Source: Arthrobacter sp. efr-133-R2A-120
GTDB taxonomy: Bacteria; Actinomycetota; Actinomycetes; Actinomycetales; Micrococcaceae
Assembly: GCF_030209835.1 (NCBI RefSeq)
Contig: NZ_JARVRF010000020.1
Coordinates: 1-64,000 of the forward strand
DNA: 64,000 nucleotides
Direction: 5' to 3'
Part shown: in pieces, positions 33,452 through 42,039 of the stretch
Layout of the letters: each line of letters opens with the position of its first letter
Numbering within the stretch: position 1 is the stretch's first letter
Program-made: the position numbers and the translations under genes
The notes under the pieces: generated by a model
The model's input: the letters and a program-made list of their open reading frames with translations, nothing else
Databases searched by the model: none
What the model was told of the DNA's origin: nothing

Positions 33452-36086
33452 GCACCACGTCGATCCGGTGCTCGCCCGAGGAGAACAGCCACGTCTCGGG
33501 AAGGGTCACGACGTCGTCAACCATCCGCCGCGTGCAGCTCGCCCAGGACAAGGCGTTGTCCGTGCTCCGGTAGATCCCCTTGGGGCCAGCCGCGAGCACA
33601 AGCGGCGAACCGTCGTCGTGCACTTTGCCGGACACAGCGCGGACCGGCTCGAAACGAGTCCGGTCCCTGAGGGGCAGCCCGCAGTTCACATCAGGGACAC
33701 TCCACTGTGCGGAAGCCTGGCCGAGCTGAAGGCGCAACACGCCTCCGCTTTGGGTGGCGGCGTACGCTGCATCGCCCATCACATGCACGCCCCAACAGCT
33801 TCCGCCTGTCCAGCCCGCGCTGAATTGTTCCCAGGAAGCCATGAGGGCGTCATCGAACTGGGTGCGCGCGAGTTCATCGATCTTCAATCGGAGGCAGCCA
33901 CTCCCTGTACCTTCGGGAACGGAACGTCCCAGCCAGACGTAGCTCACGCCGCCGTCGTACTGGATGGTCATGCAGCGGATGTCCTCGCCCGCCGCCCTGA
34001 TCTGCTTGAAGCTGCCGGCAGCCCCGGCGTCGGGGGAAAGCCAGACGCCCGCGGAGGCCTCCGCTGCCACCACCACGCCGGTCCGGCCGCGGACGTCCAC
34101 CAAGGCGTCCACCGCGTAGAAGCCGCGATCCGGCTGGGTGGAATCCACCACGTTCTGGACCGGGATAGCACCCTCACCCATCGGCAGCTCGTAGAGGCCA
34201 TGCTCGCCTGCGAGCAGAAGCACCGGGACCCCTTGCCGGTCCACCCAGCACAAATCCGCGACGACGAATCCCAGTTCCGCGGCCCGCCGCCACGATTCGC
34301 CGAGGTCCTCGCTGACGTAGATGCGCGAGCCCGCGGGGGTCACGGTGCTGACCGCCACCATGCCGGGATGCTGCCCGGGACCGAAACCGCCAGGGCCATA
34401 GCCAGCTCCGCCGAAGCGGCCCGGCGCCGGAGAGCGGAAAGGCGCGACGGACCTCACCGCTTCGCTGGCCGCCTCCGAGCCAAATTCGGCACACGCCTCC
34501 CAGCCATCGCCGGAGTTGGTCGTGCGGAACAGGGTACTGTCCTGCGCCACGAACCACGTGTTGTCCTGTCCTTCAGCCTGAACCAGCGCCAAGGCATCGG
34601 TATCCGGAACCTTGTCCACTTCGAGCCGTACCCGGTCCACGTACTGGACCCCGGGTTCGGCCTCCTCCATCGCCCGGTAGAGGTTGGAGACGCGCAACGG
34701 CTTGCCGAAGCCCGAACCGTAGTTGGAAGAACCCGGGTTGAGCGGACTGATGCCCTCCGCGAGCCGGCCCACGATCCTGGACTTCACCGCATCGGCGTCC
34801 TCATCGGGGCGAACCACGATCCTCGCGTCCACCAGCACTTGTTTGTAGAGACCCCAGCGGACCACAGGCTCTGCTCCCACGGTGGAGCGGCGGCGCAGGT
34901 ACTGTTCCACTTCAAGGCGGACGCTTTCACGTGCCTGGGAAGTCAGCTCGGCGGCGCGCACGAGAACAGGGGCTGCCGCGCCTTCTTCGGAAGCGCCCGG
35001 GACAAACGGCACCAGCACCACCTCCACCTCGCCCGGTCTGGCGAAGGCCCAGATGTCCCGCCGCGTGAACGCACGGGCCCGCGCGACACCGCCATGGCGC
35101 ATGGCCAGGACCTCGTAGTCCCGCACCGTGACCGCGCGGTCACGGGCCTGGAAATCCTGCGGGGCCCGGCGCAGCGCGTTCTCCAGGGATTCGCCGTCGC
35201 GGCCTCCGGTCGCGGGTTCCGGGTTGCTGACCTTTACCCCCGGGATCGGGGCGCGCATGACCGTCAACTGGCCCGCCCCGACATTGCCGCGCTGACCGCC
35301 GCCGCCGCGGTACCAGGCGCGCACCCCGGCACCCGGGCCGGGAACAACTGCTGTCCGGGCTGCGGACTCCTCGTCCCACCATGCGAACATCACGACGCCG
35401 GCACTCCGGTCGATCCGGACCGGGGCCTCGTCCGGGCCGGCGTCCGCGAAGGCCTCGACTTCGCGGCAAAACCGGAAAGGCTTGCCGTCCACCAGGACGG
35501 CTTCGCCACTGCTCAGCTGGGTGCCGGAGGGGACTTCGACGGCGATGGACAGGCCAGCCCCGGAGACGATCGGCGCATTGGGAATGACGAAGCTCTGGCC
35601 CGGGCGACCGGTTCCGACGCCGATGGGGACGGCGTCGTACAAGGTGACATCGGCTGCCGGGACCTGGACACTGGACTGGCCTGCCGCGAGGACGGCCGCC
35701 GTCGTCGTAGTGAATACCGGTTGCGGCGAGCCGGGCACGCCTGGCGGGCAGCTGACCTGGGTCCCGCGAGGGATGCGGATGTCCTGGTTGTCAGTAGCGC
35801 TTCCCGCCGACGCCCGCGTGAATTCGAGGATGGTTTCGGCCGTGCTGGGCGGGTACAGGCTGGTGCCAAGCAGGTTCAAATAGACCGCATACAGTTTTTC
35901 CGGCACCCGGTTGAGCCGGTACATCAGGGTGTCCGTGAGGTAGGCGAAAGCCTCGAGGATGGTGATGCCGGGATCGTGGACGGAGAGGTCCGTCCACTCC
36001 GGGGCGATCTGCTGGATGCGCTCGCGGGCGCCGGCAACGAGGTCCGCGAAGCTGCGGTCATCGAGATTCGGGACGGGGATACTCAT
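33438..36086 (-). CDS. baseplate J-like protein fused to Asp-box beta-propeller-like repeats
   Basis: An 882-residue protein. Residues 1-500 are baseplate assembly protein J-like (WTDLSVHDPGITILEAFAYLTDTLMYRLNR, then GGRDGESLENALRRAPQDFQARDRAVTVRDYEVLAM). The last about 370 residues contain Asp-box-type motifs (SGDGWEAC, SEDLGESWR, STDNALSW) spread through beta-rich repeats, like sortilin/BNR propellers. Its ATG overlaps the gp25 stop by 4 nt. The J part builds the baseplate; the added domain may bind a ligand or target and is unusual for J proteins. Confidence 0.85.
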   Translation of the reverse strand: MSIPVPNLDDRSFADLVAGARERIQQIAPEWTDLSVHDPGITILEAFAYLTDTLMYRLNRVPEKLYAVYLNLLGTSLYPPSTAETILEFTRASAGSATDNQDIRIPRGTQVSCPPGVPGSPQPVFTTTTAAVLAAGQSSVQVPAADVTLYDAVPIGVGTGRPGQSFVIPNAPIVSGAGLSIAVEVPSGTQLSSGEAVLVDGKPFRFCREVEAFADAGPDEAPVRIDRSAGVVMFAWWDEESAARTAVVPGPGAGVRAWYRGGGGQRGNVGAGQLTVMRAPIPGVKVSNPEPATGGRDGESLENALRRAPQDFQARDRAVTVRDYEVLAMRHGGVARARAFTRRDIWAFARPGEVEVVLVPFVPGASEEGAAAPVLVRAAELTSQARESVRLEVEQYLRRRSTVGAEPVVRWGLYKQVLVDARIVVRPDEDADAVKSRIVGRLAEGISPLNPGSSNYGSGFGKPLRVSNLYRAMEEAEPGVQYVDRVRLEVDKVPDTDALALVQAEGQDNTWFVAQDSTLFRTTNSGDGWEACAEFGSEAASEAVRSVAPFRSPAPGRFGGAGYGPGGFGPGQHPGMVAVSTVTPAGSRIYVSEDLGESWRRAAELGFVVADLCWVDRQGVPVLLLAGEHGLYELPMGEGAIPVQNVVDSTQPDRGFYAVDALVDVRGRTGVVVAAEASAGVWLSPDAGAAGSFKQIRAAGEDIRCMTIQYDGGVSYVWLGRSVPEGTGSGCLRLKIDELARTQFDDALMASWEQFSAGWTGGSCWGVHVMGDAAYAATQSGGVLRLQLGQASAQWSVPDVNCGLPLRDRTRFEPVRAVSGKVHDDGSPLVLAAGPKGIYRSTDNALSWASCTRRMVDDVVTLPETWLFSSGEHRIDVVRGNG

Positions 36087-36517
36087 GCTGCACCTCCGGA
36101 ATCAACGGGCAGGGCGATGGCGAGCTGGTCCTCGAGCTGGGTGGACCGGACCCGGTACCGCAACCGGACCTCCAGCACTTCAGGGCTTTCGGGGGACCGG
36201 GAGGCATCCAAGGACAGAACGGTGATCCGGGGCTCCCATTGCTCCACGGCCCGGGCAACGTAATGGATGGCCAGGCCTGCCGTGGTGTCATCCGCGGGCG
36301 CGAAAGCGAGCCGGAACAGGTGGCAGCCGTAGGTGGGCCGGTTGACGCGCTCGCCGGGCCTGGTGCTCAGCAGCAGGAGGAGGGCCTGACGGACCGAAGC
36401 TGCGTCCGTGACGGTAGCGAGCCGTCCGTCGGGCGTCAGCCGCAAGCCGGGAAGGCCGGTGGCGGCATCGAAATCCGGGTGCACGAAGGCCACCGACTTG
36501 TACCTGGGGACGCTCAC
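36083..36517 (-). CDS. gp25/GPW-like baseplate protein
   Basis: A 144-residue gp25-like baseplate protein. LATVTDAASVRQALLLLLSTRPGERVNRPTYGCHLFRLAFAP (about residues 32-73) is the family core, with the GERVNRP motif. GTG 36517 follows GAGAGG and is preferred; the frame runs upstream to 36658 through non-coding-looking sequence. Its stop overlaps the J start. It would join sheath initiation to the baseplate wedge. Confidence 0.87.
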   Translation of the reverse strand: MSVPRYKSVAFVHPDFDAATGLPGLRLTPDGRLATVTDAASVRQALLLLLSTRPGERVNRPTYGCHLFRLAFAPADDTTAGLAIHYVARAVEQWEPRITVLSLDASRSPESPEVLEVRLRYRVRSTQLEDQLAIALPVDSGGAA

Positions 36518-36530
36518 GATTCGCAGCCTC

Positions 36531-36872
36531 TCATGATCCCGCCGCCACGGATTCCTGGCCCGGCCGCCGGACCGTGTACTTGACGGCGCCCGGCGGGGTG
36601 CCGTCCGTGTAGCCCTCCACGGTGTCCAAGCAGACCTTTTTGCCGCCGATCCGGACAAAGCCCGAATATCCCTTGATCACTTGCAGTGTCTTGTTGCAGG
36701 GCTTGATGTTGAGGCCTACGTTGGGGCACATGCTGATCTCGCGCCCTTGCGGATCGTCGTCGACCAAAACCGGCGAGCCGGCAACGCGGACCCACTGCTG
36801 GGAAGGGACGTTTTCCACTTTCCCGTCGTGTCCGCAGCGCAGGATGGCTTCCTTGACGAGGAGCTTCGGCAT
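36531..36872 (-). CDS. PAAR-like spike-tip protein
   Basis: A 113-residue PAAR-like protein. AILRCGHDGKVENVPSQQWVRVAGSPVLVDDDP and CPNVGLNIKPCNKTLQVIKGYSGFVRIGGKKVCLDTVEGYTDG show the repeated beta hairpins and four cysteines near metal-binding positions. It would cap the VgrG-like spike. Its ATG overlaps the spike gene stop by 1 nt (TGATG), consistent with co-translation. Confidence 0.8.
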   Translation of the reverse strand: MPKLLVKEAILRCGHDGKVENVPSQQWVRVAGSPVLVDDDPQGREISMCPNVGLNIKPCNKTLQVIKGYSGFVRIGGKKVCLDTVEGYTDGTPPGAVKYTVRRPGQESVAAGS

Positions 36873-38392
36873 CAGGCCTCCTCGAAATCGACGGTCTTGG
36901 CCCGGATCTTCATGGCCTTACCCGGTGCCTCCAGGACCAGGTCCGTAGCCGCGGTGATGCGCAGCTTGTCCGGCCCGAGTTCCACCGTTGAGCCATGTCC
37001 GTCCGTGAAGCTGACGGTGCGATTGCCGCCGTCGAGCACTATCTGCTGGCCGTCAGCGCTCCGGAAGGCGTACCGGCTATCCCGAGGCGAGCTCACACTG
37101 TTGTCCGGGGTCTGTTCGCGGCCGTAGAGCCCGCCCAGAATGATGGCCTGCGCCGGATCCGTGGCCGGCAGCAGGACCAGCACAGTGTCCTCCGCGGCTG
37201 GCGGCACCACGAAACCTTTCCCTGTTCCGGCTCCCATTGTGAGGACCGGCGCCCAGGCTGACTCCAGCGGCGGATATGCGGGGAGCCGGACCCGTGCCCG
37301 GCCGCGGCCCTCCGGATCTTCCACATCCAGGACCGTGCCAAGGGTGAAGACGTCGGGACGCCGGACGGGAGGGGCTTCCGGGGGACGCGTGGCGATGGTG
37401 GTTTCGTAGCCCGTGTTGTCCAGCCGGTGGGTGGCAGTGGCAATCGCGTAGGTGCCTTCGAGCGACGTCGCGAGTCCGCGCACGCGAACCCGACGGCCCG
37501 CCCGGAGGCGCGGATCGCCGTCGGCCACGAAGACTGCGGTGACTTGCCCGGCCATCCGGACGTCGAGATCCGCCTGGGCCAAGCCGTGGGCTGCGGATTG
37601 GGACGCGAGGGCCTCGTTGTCGCGCAGGAGATCGCCGCCCGCGCCGACGCTCGGGAGCGCAGGGTCCGCGGAGACGTTGGCTTTCGCGTCGCTGGTACTG
37701 GCTGAGGCCTCCTGCACCGAGGCGTCGTCGGACCGCCAGCCTGTGGTTTTGGCCCCGAGGTACGCCGGCTCCTGGCTTAGTTCCACCTCGGCCGAATGCA
37801 GGCTGCTGCCAAGTTCCAGCTCGATGGGTTCGCCTTCGCCGGACAAATCGCCAAGTCTCAGGACATCGCCATCGACCACGGGATACGCGCCCGCCCGGGC
37901 GCTCTGTTCCACCAACAGGCTCAAGTCTGAGCGGGCACACTGGTACACCTCACCCAGCCGGGTTGCGCCGCCTACCACTTGCAGGCCCGTGCCCTCGGTG
38001 AGTGTGCGGGCCAACCCGGCGAGGTCGACGTCGCTGTGCAATCGGGTGAACTGGCGTTTCCTCAGGCGGTGCAGGGCGTCGTAGGCACGGACGCGGACTT
38101 CCTGCGAAAGGTCTGCGCCGTAGCTGTGTTCCACCACGGTCACTTCGCCCACGAAAAGCGGAGTGCGCTGGCCACCGAGTTCCACGCGCAGCGCATCCCC
38201 CGGCGCGGGGTCAACTCCGCCGCGGGCTGTCGCGGAGCGTCCCGGACCGGGGCGCCAGCTGATGAGGCACTGGGCCGGCCTGGCGAGCGAGCTGAGGACC
38301 TGCACGGAGATGATCGCCGCGGTTTCGGACGCGGAGAGCCGGCGCCGCCCGAGGGTGACAATGAGTTCCGGCAAGCCTTGGAGCTGCCTCAT
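36872..38392 (-). CDS. VgrG-like spike protein (gpD/gpV fusion)
   Basis: A 506-residue spike protein. The N-terminal half resembles phage late control protein D (VRVRAYDALHRLRKRQFTRLHSDVDLAGLARTL), and the C-terminal half has a gp5/VgrG OB-fold and beta-helix (TLGTVLDVEDPEGRGRARVRLPAYPP, VVPPAAEDTVLVLLPATDPAQAIILGGLYG, then repetitive strands). ATG 38392 (MRQLQGLP) is chosen; the upstream open frame reads like shadow. It precedes the PAAR tip gene. Confidence 0.85.
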   Translation of the reverse strand: MRQLQGLPELIVTLGRRRLSASETAAIISVQVLSSLARPAQCLISWRPGPGRSATARGGVDPAPGDALRVELGGQRTPLFVGEVTVVEHSYGADLSQEVRVRAYDALHRLRKRQFTRLHSDVDLAGLARTLTEGTGLQVVGGATRLGEVYQCARSDLSLLVEQSARAGAYPVVDGDVLRLGDLSGEGEPIELELGSSLHSAEVELSQEPAYLGAKTTGWRSDDASVQEASASTSDAKANVSADPALPSVGAGGDLLRDNEALASQSAAHGLAQADLDVRMAGQVTAVFVADGDPRLRAGRRVRVRGLATSLEGTYAIATATHRLDNTGYETTIATRPPEAPPVRRPDVFTLGTVLDVEDPEGRGRARVRLPAYPPLESAWAPVLTMGAGTGKGFVVPPAAEDTVLVLLPATDPAQAIILGGLYGREQTPDNSVSSPRDSRYAFRSADGQQIVLDGGNRTVSFTDGHGSTVELGPDKLRITAATDLVLEAPGKAMKIRAKTVDFEEA

Positions 38393-38417
38393 GGGACGGT
38401 GTCCTTCACGATGCGCC

Positions 38418-39176
38418 TCATGGCGCCTCGCCAACCGGGGGAACGGCGAGGGGGCCGTTGAAGTGCGCGGGATCGTCGATGTTGTTGTACTCCAGCAGCA
38501 ACTTCCACAGCAGCGGCGTGCCAAAGGCGGCCAGGCTGAGGCGTCCCAGCTCACCGGGCGGAACCTCCGGAACCAGCTCGCCGCCGTCGGGCGCTGTTGC
38601 ATTCCTGTCCGTACTGCCGTCGCCGCCCACCGCGAGCGTATCCACGGGCGGCGCCGTCAGGTCCACCGCCGGCAGCCGCTGGGCGAGCTCGTAGTTCTCG
38701 CCGCCTTCCTCGTCAGCGCTCTGCCCGACCCGCACAAATACCATGCGCATCCACGAACGCAAGGGGGAGCCATCCGGCGAAAAGCGGTCGAAACGCTCCG
38801 CTACTTCGGTCACGATCCCGGGCACGTTCCATGCGCGCCCCCACACGAACCGGACCGACGGCGGCCGGCGTTGCCTCTCCACCTCGGCCGAGTTCTCTGC
38901 GAGCGCCCAGATGGGCCGCGTCATCTGGCGCACGTCCTGCACATGGAGCGACGCCGGCGCGAGGTCGACGTCGAACAGGAGATCCAAGCGAAGCTCGGTG
39001 TGTCCGCCTCCCGTGAAGAGCAAGGGATCGTCCGCGAGCCCCGTTCCGGTCAGCTTGCCCCCTGCCGAGCGCCGAGGCTCCACGCCCGCGGTTCGCGACA
39101 TGACTACGGTTTCCGGATTGAGCAGGCACCCAAGGTGTTCCCCGGTGTCCTCGATCAGGAAAGCGACGCGTTCCAT
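38418..39176 (-). CDS. contractile injection system tube/LysM-type protein
   Basis: A 252-residue protein. The N-terminal part (ERVAFLIEDTGEHLGCLLNPETVVMSR, then LLFTGGGHTELRLDLLFDVD) matches CIS tube proteins of the Afp7 type. The C-terminal LSLAAFGTPLLWKLLLEYNNIDDPAHFNGPLAVPP resembles a LysM-like motif. The middle is an acidic Gly/Pro linker. It would connect the inner tube to the spike. Its start is 1 nt from the stop of the repeat protein gene; its stop overlaps a 10-codon ORF that leads into the spike gene. Confidence 0.8.
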   Translation of the reverse strand: MERVAFLIEDTGEHLGCLLNPETVVMSRTAGVEPRRSAGGKLTGTGLADDPLLFTGGGHTELRLDLLFDVDLAPASLHVQDVRQMTRPIWALAENSAEVERQRRPPSVRFVWGRAWNVPGIVTEVAERFDRFSPDGSPLRSWMRMVFVRVGQSADEEGGENYELAQRLPAVDLTAPPVDTLAVGGDGSTDRNATAPDGGELVPEVPPGELGRLSLAAFGTPLLWKLLLEYNNIDDPAHFNGPLAVPPVGEAP

Positions 39177-39177
39177 G

Positions 39178-40296
39178 TCAGACCGCCAATTGTTCGTTGC
39201 TCAGTCGGGCGGCGCGGGCCATCTCTTCTGTTGTTGCTCTTTCCGCGGCGGGCCGGGGCGCGGGGCGTGGGGCCAATTCCGGCCAGTTTCCGGTTATTGG
39301 TGCCGAGGGGGCACGCTCCGGCGTCGTGCTCGGGTGGCCTTGGCGTTCTGCGTTCGGGTGCCCTGGGCGCAGGTGCTCCGGGCGCGGGTGCTCTGGGAGG
39401 ACGACGACGGCGCGCGCAGCATCTGGCGGTTGGTGCAGGGGCGTTGTGGCCGGCTGAGCCGTGATTGGGTTAGGCGGGCTGGTCTTGCTGGAGCGTGTTG
39501 GGGCTTCCTGGCGCTGCTCAGCTTGTTCAAGGGCTGCCTGAGTTGGGACTGCTTGTTCAAAAACTACTTGTCGAGTGGCGGGCCGGTCCGTGGCGATGAC
39601 CAGCGGGATTCCACGAAGTCTCAGCACCGGGCGCATTGACTGCGGAGCGTGTGGGGATACGGCCTCCGCCGCGGGGGCTACTGGGGCATCGATGGTTGCC
39701 TCGTCTACGGGGATTGCCAGCGGCGCGAGGTGTGGCCAGGAAATGGTGGCCGCGCTTCCGGCGGCATGGTCCGGCAGGGAGCCCGTGGATGTGGGTCTCT
39801 GCAGTCGCGAGCCGAGCATCAAGCGGGGGAGCGTACGGGGCACGGGCCCCAGGGCGCTGTTCCGGGCCGGGCTTGCGGCCCCGGTCTCGCTGACAATATT
39901 GGGGCTGGACTCGCCCGGATGTGAGCGAGGGTTGGGGCTGGACACGCCCGGATCTGAGCGAGGGTTGGGGTTGGTGGGGGGTATATGTGAGCGAGGGTTC
40001 GGATCGGCGACGAGGCCGGCGTCGCGGAGCAACTGGACCCAATGCTCCGGTGCGCCGGACATGTCCAGTCTTCGAACCGGCGTCGGGCCCTCCGTTCCGA
40101 CCGCCCGCCCAGTCCCAACGATGCGCCCAGTCCCGACGATGCGCCCTGTTTCAACAACGGCAGCCCCGGCACCAGCTTCGGCATCAAGTTGCGACGGCCG
40201 TTCGAGCCTTTCCGCGAGTTCCCGCAGCCGCCGCGCCGCCTTATGACGCCACGGATTCCGGGGCCGCCTCCCGTCAAGCCACGGGAGCGCGGGCAT
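39178..40296 (-). CDS. proline-rich repeat protein of the injection-system operon
   Basis: A 372-residue, mostly disordered protein. After a basic N-terminus (PWLDGRRPRNPWRHKAARRLRELAERLERP) come short tandem repeats: GTGRIV-type units (about 40105-40160) and three 11-residue units PNPRSHPGESS (about 39902-40000). A long Pro/Ala/Gln tail follows. ATG 40296 has GGAG 7 nt upstream and overlaps the tube gene end by 23 nt. I know no family for it. It sits where other eCIS loci have a small helical protein between tube and LysM genes, so a scaffold or linker role is possible. Confidence 0.65.
   Translation of the reverse strand: MPALPWLDGRRPRNPWRHKAARRLRELAERLERPSQLDAEAGAGAAVVETGRIVGTGRIVGTGRAVGTEGPTPVRRLDMSGAPEHWVQLLRDAGLVADPNPRSHIPPTNPNPRSDPGVSSPNPRSHPGESSPNIVSETGAASPARNSALGPVPRTLPRLMLGSRLQRPTSTGSLPDHAAGSAATISWPHLAPLAIPVDEATIDAPVAPAAEAVSPHAPQSMRPVLRLRGIPLVIATDRPATRQVVFEQAVPTQAALEQAEQRQEAPTRSSKTSPPNPITAQPATTPLHQPPDAARAVVVLPEHPRPEHLRPGHPNAERQGHPSTTPERAPSAPITGNWPELAPRPAPRPAAERATTEEMARAARLSNEQLAV
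39902..40000. repeat. in-frame 33-bp tandem repeat
   Basis: Three 33-bp units with the shared block GAGCGAGGGTTGGGG lie head to tail within the repeat-protein gene. The third unit is the most diverged. The period is a multiple of three, so copy-number change would keep the frame. A second short repeat of 18-bp units lies at about 40105-40160. Confidence 0.75.
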
Positions 40297-40765
40297 CGTC
40301 GAGCTCCAAGCGGTCGTACGCGATGCTGAGGGATTCGATGGCCAGGTCCTTGCCGAGGGCATCCAACGGGGCCCCGAACCAGTCGCATGGCCAGGCGCCG
40401 AGCAAGTTCCAGCGGCGGACCTCCACCGAGCCGGCGTCGTTGAGCATGGCGATGGAGACGTTGCGCCGCTCCACACGTCCATCGACGGCCTTGAACAGCC
40501 ATTGGAGCATTTCGGTGGAGTCGGTCAGCCCATAGCGGAGGGTCACCGGGGTGTACTCGACCTGGCCGGGGATGACCCGGACCGTGCTGTTCTCGCCACC
40601 GGAGCGGTACAAGATGCGGTCGATCTTCAGCCCAAGCCCTTCAACCTTGGTGAAGTGTCCTTGGACCACGCCCTGGATGACCAGTTTGAAGTTATAGGCG
40701 CGGTAGGGGTCCACCACGTTCCCGGGTTGGGCAGCAGGGGCTGGCGTGCTTGGCTGCGTGCTCAT
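40274..40765 (-). CDS. phage-tail-like tube protein (gp19-type)
   Basis: A 163-residue inner-tube protein of the T4 gp19/Hcp-like superfamily. PYRAYNFKLVIQGVVQGHFTKVEGLGLKIDRILYRSGGENSTVRVIPGQVEYTPVTLRYGLTDSTEMLQWLFKAVDG is typical of eCIS tube proteins. It begins 1 nt after the sheath stop, so the two are co-translated. It would stack into the rigid tube driven out by sheath contraction. Confidence 0.9.
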   Translation of the reverse strand: MSTQPSTPAPAAQPGNVVDPYRAYNFKLVIQGVVQGHFTKVEGLGLKIDRILYRSGGENSTVRVIPGQVEYTPVTLRYGLTDSTEMLQWLFKAVDGRVERRNVSIAMLNDAGSVEVRRWNLLGAWPCDWFGAPLDALGKDLAIESLSIAYDRLELDDARAPVA

Positions 40766-40766
40766 T

Positions 40767-42026
40767 TCAGGCTCCTGCGCTCTCTGTCTCGCTGGTGTTG
40801 TCTGCCGACTGCATGAGCTTGAAGATCACGAACTCGGCGGGTTTGACGGGTGCGATGCCGATCAAGGTGACAACCTGCCCCGCATCGCGGACTTCGGGCG
40901 GGTTGGTCTCTTCATCGCATTTCACAAAGAAGGCCTGTTGGGGAGTAGTGCCCAACAGCGCCCCGTCCCGCCAGACGTTGGTCAGGAATGCGCCGATGTC
41001 GCGTCGGATGGACTTCCACAAGGTGTGGTCGTTGGGTTCAAAGACCACCCAGCGCGTACCGTCAGCCACGGATTCCTTGATCATGTTGGTCAGCCTGCGG
41101 ACGTTGACGTAGCGGTATTCGCTTGCCTCGGGTGCCTTGGTCCGGGCACCCCAGATGCGGATGCCTTCTCCCGGGAAATAGCGGATGCAGTTCACCCCGG
41201 CCGGGTTCAGTACTTCCTGTTCGCCGCGGCTGACCCGCCGGACCAGGTCCAGCGCTCCTTGGATGGGTTCGTTCGCGGGGGCCTTGTGGACACCACGCGT
41301 CGCGTCCACGCGGGCCCACACTCCGGCAACATGGCCCGACGGCGGTTGAGTCACCTTCTTGCCGGACACCGGATCGGTCATGACGATCCACGGAAAGTAC
41401 AGCGCTGTGTAGCCGCCGGGGGATTGGGGCGCTCCGATCGCGTCCTCGCCGGTCGCCCGCCCGGTCTTTGTCTTGTCGGCATCGGCTTTGTCGTCTGATT
41501 CACCGTCGCTCGGCTTCGGGGCGTCCGGCACGCCGGAAGTAGCCGCCCGGGTGAGGGCTCCGACGTCGTCCACTTTCTCCGGGGTGTCCATGATCGCCAT
41601 GCGGTCCTGCCGCAAGGGATGCTCCACATGGGCCTGCAGCGCCGCGTACGCTTCGGCGTCGCTGTATCCGGGGGCGGCCACCATGGAGATGTCGTCGATC
41701 GCCTCGAACAGAGTCACGCCGGTGGGCTTCGCGGCGGTGCCGGTGAGGCTGCTACCGGAACCGATGTTGACCACATAGCAGCGGCTCCCGCCGTTGGCGA
41801 AGAATCCGAAGACGGCGTTGGACAGGGGTGTGCCCTGCGTGGATTTGCCGACGTATTGGTCCACGAACTGGGTCCAGTTGTCCAGAACCCGTGCTTCGTC
41901 CGGATATGCCGACGGGTCTGGTGAAACTCCTACAAAACCGGCAATGCTGGTGCTGACCTGTCCGATCGAGCGGGCACCGCTGGGCACTTCCTGTACATAC
42001 ACTCCCGGCGCCTGGTAATTCGCCAT
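40767..42026 (-). CDS. contractile tail sheath protein
   Basis: A 419-residue sheath protein. ANYQAPGVYVQEVPSGARSIGQVSTSIAGFVG is the N-terminal sheath signature, and GVNCIRYFPGEGIRIWGARTK and RWVVFEPNDHTLWKSIRRDIGAFLTNVWRDGALLG are in the conserved C-terminal half. ATG 42026 follows AGGGAG; the frame extends to 42119 through shadow-like sequence. Residues of about 185-215 form an Ala/Asp/Lys-rich insertion likely exposed on the surface. It is the contractile engine of the particle. Confidence 0.92.
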   Translation of the reverse strand: MANYQAPGVYVQEVPSGARSIGQVSTSIAGFVGVSPDPSAYPDEARVLDNWTQFVDQYVGKSTQGTPLSNAVFGFFANGGSRCYVVNIGSGSSLTGTAAKPTGVTLFEAIDDISMVAAPGYSDAEAYAALQAHVEHPLRQDRMAIMDTPEKVDDVGALTRAATSGVPDAPKPSDGESDDKADADKTKTGRATGEDAIGAPQSPGGYTALYFPWIVMTDPVSGKKVTQPPSGHVAGVWARVDATRGVHKAPANEPIQGALDLVRRVSRGEQEVLNPAGVNCIRYFPGEGIRIWGARTKAPEASEYRYVNVRRLTNMIKESVADGTRWVVFEPNDHTLWKSIRRDIGAFLTNVWRDGALLGTTPQQAFFVKCDEETNPPEVRDAGQVVTLIGIAPVKPAEFVIFKLMQSADNTSETESAGA

Positions 42027-42039
42027 GGTGTGCTCCCTT

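Noticed and set aside
33468..36263. 931-codon plus-strand ORF opposite the baseplate J gene
   Set aside because: A GC-driven shadow: rich in Arg, Gly, Ala and His with no domain, while the minus strand encodes a clear J protein.
38393..38602. N-terminal extension of the VgrG-like frame
   Set aside because: It overlaps the tube/LysM-type gene and is low-complexity Arg/Ser/Pro/Trp sequence without spike features.
39902..40000. CRISPR-like array
   Set aside because: The repeats are direct 33-bp units without spacers, lie in frame inside a coding region, and encode a Pro-rich protein repeat.
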